From the NCBI RefSeq assembly GCF_011927905.1, contig NZ_JAATJL010000001.1, positions 558,001 through 622,000 on the forward strand: a stretch of 64,000 bases of DNA. The letters are read 5' to 3'. The notes beneath the pieces are model-generated. The model was not told where the DNA came from, did no database searches, and saw nothing but the letters and a program-made list of their open reading frames with translations. Made by a program: the position numbers and the translations under genes. Shown here piece by piece: positions 62,286 through 64,000 of this stretch. The DNA comes from Arthrobacter pigmenti (GTDB taxonomy: Bacteria; Actinomycetota; Actinomycetes; Actinomycetales; Micrococcaceae). Position 1 is the stretch's first letter, and each line of letters starts with the position of its first letter.

Positions 62286-62307
62286 TCAGACCACCAGATG
62301 ACCTGAT
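62286..62307. promoter_or_regulatory. Shared operator, copy 5 (before the aldolase-kinase pair)
   Basis: TCAGACCACCAGATG then ACCTGAT, 32 bp before the aldolase start. It differs from copy 4 at one base in 22. Confidence 0.75.
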
Positions 62308-62339
62308 CTATTAACGAACTCGCACCGGAGGTCCGGAAG

Positions 62340-63014
62340 ATGTACGACGACGCCGTGGCCACGTGCGCGCCCGCCCTCCCCGTGGGCGCTGGGGTCATTG
62401 CAGTGCTGCGCGCCACACATGCCTCTGAGTATGCCCCCGTGATTGACAGCCTGGTGGCCGGTGGAGTGGACGTCATTGAGTTGACCCTGAGCACTAGGGG
62501 AGTCTTCGAAGAATTGCCGCTCATTCGTGAACGCTTTGGCGATGCCGCCCACATCGGAGTCGGCACCGTTTTGACGACCAACGACGCGATGAACTCCCTC
62601 GACGCTGGAGCGGAGTTCCTCATCACTCCTGCGATGAACCTCGCAGTCGTGGAAGCTGCGGTGCAGCGTGGTGTACCAATAGCGCCCGGTGGCCTCACCC
62701 CGAGCGAACTTCACGCAGGCTGGGCTGCGGGGTCCTCTGCTGTCAAGCTCTTTCCGGCATCGACGGTTGGGACCGAATACCTGGCGCAGTTGCGCGGCCC
62801 GTTCCCTGACATGCAGATCATCCCCAGCGGCGGCGTTGGAATTGAGCAGGCCCCAGAGTGGATCGCTGCCGGCTCTCCCGCAGTGAGCGTGGGCGGACCA
62901 CTGTTGAAAGATGCGTTCGACGGCGGCGATCCTGCCGCCCTCGCGGCGCGGGCTCGCCGGGTCTGCGCCCTGGTAGCTGAGGCCTTCGAGGCACGGGCAC
63001 AGGCGGGCGTCTAG
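62340..63014 (+). CDS. eda: 2-keto-3-deoxy-6-phosphogluconate aldolase-like (KDPG/KDPGal)
   Basis: 224 residues, class I aldolase. GVIAVLRATHASEY at the start; GGVDVIELTLST with the catalytic Glu; HIGVGTVLTTNDA; AEFLITPAMNLAVV; and SSAVKLFPASTVG with the Schiff-base Lys, then IIPSGGV. It cleaves a 2-keto-3-deoxy-6-phospho sugar acid to pyruvate and glyceraldehyde 3-phosphate. KDPG and KDPGal cannot be told apart from sequence alone. GGAGG lies 9 bases before the ATG. Its TAG overlaps the kinase GTG (TAGTG), so the two are coupled. Confidence 0.92.
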   Translation: MYDDAVATCAPALPVGAGVIAVLRATHASEYAPVIDSLVAGGVDVIELTLSTRGVFEELPLIRERFGDAAHIGVGTVLTTNDAMNSLDAGAEFLITPAMNLAVVEAAVQRGVPIAPGGLTPSELHAGWAAGSSAVKLFPASTVGTEYLAQLRGPFPDMQIIPSGGVGIEQAPEWIAAGSPAVSVGGPLLKDAFDGGDPAALAARARRVCALVAEAFEARAQAGV

Positions 63015-63982
63015 TGGCGGCGCGGGGAGCGGAGGACATCACCGACGTCGTCACCCTGGGCGAAACGATGGCCTTAATGAAGGCGGATACGCCCGGTCCG
63101 CTGGCGCATGTCTCGTCGATGTCGCTCGGCATAGGTGGCGCGGAAAGCAACGTGGCGATCGCCCTGAGCCGCCTTGGCTCGTCTGTTGCTTGGATTGGGC
63201 GCGTGGGAAAGGACAGCCTTGGGGATCTGGTGCTGCGGGAGCTTGCCGCTGAGGGGGTCCAGACGCTTGCGGTACGCGATAGTGAGGCGCCAACTGGCCT
63301 CATGGTCAAGGAGCGGCGGACACCGGATGCGCTCAAGGTCTGGTATTACCGCAAAGGTAGCGCAGGATCGCGCCTATGCCGTGACGACGTGCCAGTGACG
63401 CGGATCGAGCAGGCCCGTCTGCTGCACATCACCGGTATTACTCCCGCGCTTTCGCAGTCTGCGGGAGACGCTGTGCGCTATGCCATGGAATGCGCCCGTG
63501 ACGCCGAGACGATCGTATCTTTTGACTTCAATTACCGCTCCGCCCTCTGGGGTGCGGAAGAAGCGGGAAGTGCGTTTCGGCGCCTTGCCGCTCTGGCCGA
63601 CGTCGTGTTTGCCGGTGACTCGGAAGCTGAGCTCGTGTTGGGAGGCGGCAACAAGCCTGTGGAACTTGCACACGGTCTGTGTGAACTGGGACCGTCGCAG
63701 GCGGTCATCAAGCTGGGTGCTGCAGGTTGCGCGGCGGTTGTAAAAGGCATCGAATACCAGCAGGAAGCTGTGCCGGTAAACGCCGTGGACACGGTCGGCG
63801 CGGGGGACGCCTTCGTTGCGGGATACCTGGCGGAAGTGCTCGCGGGAGAAAGCGTGCCGCAGCGGCTGCTGACCGCTGTTCGAACCGGAGCCTTCGCCTG
63901 CCTGGTCCCAGGCGACTGGGAGGGCATGCCGCGGCGCTCCGAACTGGGCCTGCTTGAGTCCGCCGAACCCGTCTCCCGCTAA
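63014..63982 (+). CDS. kdgK: PfkB-family 2-keto-3-deoxygluconate kinase-like
   Basis: 322 residues. VVTLGETMALMKADTPG and SLGIGGAESNVAIALSRLG at the N-terminus are the sugar-kinase site; FDFNYRSALWG mid-protein is typical of KDG kinases; VDTVGAGDAFVAGYLAEVLAG near residue 260 holds the catalytic Asp and anion hole. It phosphorylates the 2-keto-3-deoxy acid before the aldolase. GTG start overlapping the aldolase stop by one base. It ends 18 bp before the window edge. Confidence 0.92.
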   Translation: MAARGAEDITDVVTLGETMALMKADTPGPLAHVSSMSLGIGGAESNVAIALSRLGSSVAWIGRVGKDSLGDLVLRELAAEGVQTLAVRDSEAPTGLMVKERRTPDALKVWYYRKGSAGSRLCRDDVPVTRIEQARLLHITGITPALSQSAGDAVRYAMECARDAETIVSFDFNYRSALWGAEEAGSAFRRLAALADVVFAGDSEAELVLGGGNKPVELAHGLCELGPSQAVIKLGAAGCAAVVKGIEYQQEAVPVNAVDTVGAGDAFVAGYLAEVLAGESVPQRLLTAVRTGAFACLVPGDWEGMPRRSELGLLESAEPVSR

Positions 63983-64000
63983 TTGATCTCCGGTGATGTG

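Overview
The window looks like a chromosome segment of a high-GC actinobacterium, probably of the Micrococcaceae (Arthrobacter or a relative). Supporting signs are strong G/C third-position bias, a mycothiol-dependent maleylpyruvate-isomerase-like protein, RNase J, Tat-type signal peptides and many GTG starts. This is inference from gene content; no 16S or marker gene is present.

Layout. (1) 1-3.8 kb: an AT-richer minus-strand operon of three DNA methyltransferases running off the left edge, probably part of a restriction or defence island. It abuts a broken FAD monooxygenase. (2) 4-12 kb: a worn accessory stretch with a decayed APC permease, a TetR regulator divergent from a UGT-type glycosyltransferase, a toxin-antitoxin remnant, a KatE catalase cut by one in-frame TAG, and a group II intron inserted at the katE terminator hairpin. 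(3) 12-13.7 kb: an atypical Nramp-like transporter followed by a 29-codon membrane peptide. (4) 13.9-29.1 kb: a long minus-strand catabolic array: Zn-alcohol dehydrogenase, RraA-like protein, aldehyde dehydrogenase, 2-hydroxyacid dehydrogenase, IclR regulator, two class III CoA-transferases flanking a GH88 hydrolase, acyl-CoA dehydrogenase, enoyl-CoA hydratase, a tripartite tricarboxylate transporter and a tartronate-semialdehyde-reductase-like enzyme. Glycerate kinase and a tartrate/isopropylmalate-type dehydrogenase face the other way. Together they suggest import and CoA-dependent breakdown of organic acids, with C3 units leaving as glycerate.

(5) 31.5-33 kb: a TetR gene whose start lies on a perfect palindrome, a mycothiol-type enzyme, and the tail of a lost second dehydrogenase. 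(6) 33-45 kb: a sulfated-glycan locus with two Cys-type sulfatases, their formylglycine-generating enzyme, two GH43-type proteins, a sulfonate/sulfate-ester-type ABC importer and a ROK regulator. (7) 45-47.6 kb: RNase J and an AbrB/VapC pair whose toxin is frameshifted.

(8) 47.8-64 kb: a sugar/sugar-acid regulon with a CUT2 importer with two permeases, a GMC dehydrogenase plus gluconate-dehydrogenase-subunit-3-like partner, an SMP-30 lactonase, an enolase-superfamily dehydratase, a KDG-type kinase and a KDPG-type aldolase. These can be read as oxidation to lactone, hydrolysis, dehydration, phosphorylation and aldol cleavage. A shared operator (core TCAGACCACC) stands before five transcription units, and an FCD-type GntR regulator lies among them. 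The most unusual gene is a DhaK-like kinase subunit in which all three known catalytic residues (His, Asp, His) are replaced (Cys, Glu, Ser), while its DhaL partner keeps its nucleotide/metal aspartates. That suggests a kinase with a changed substrate or mechanism.
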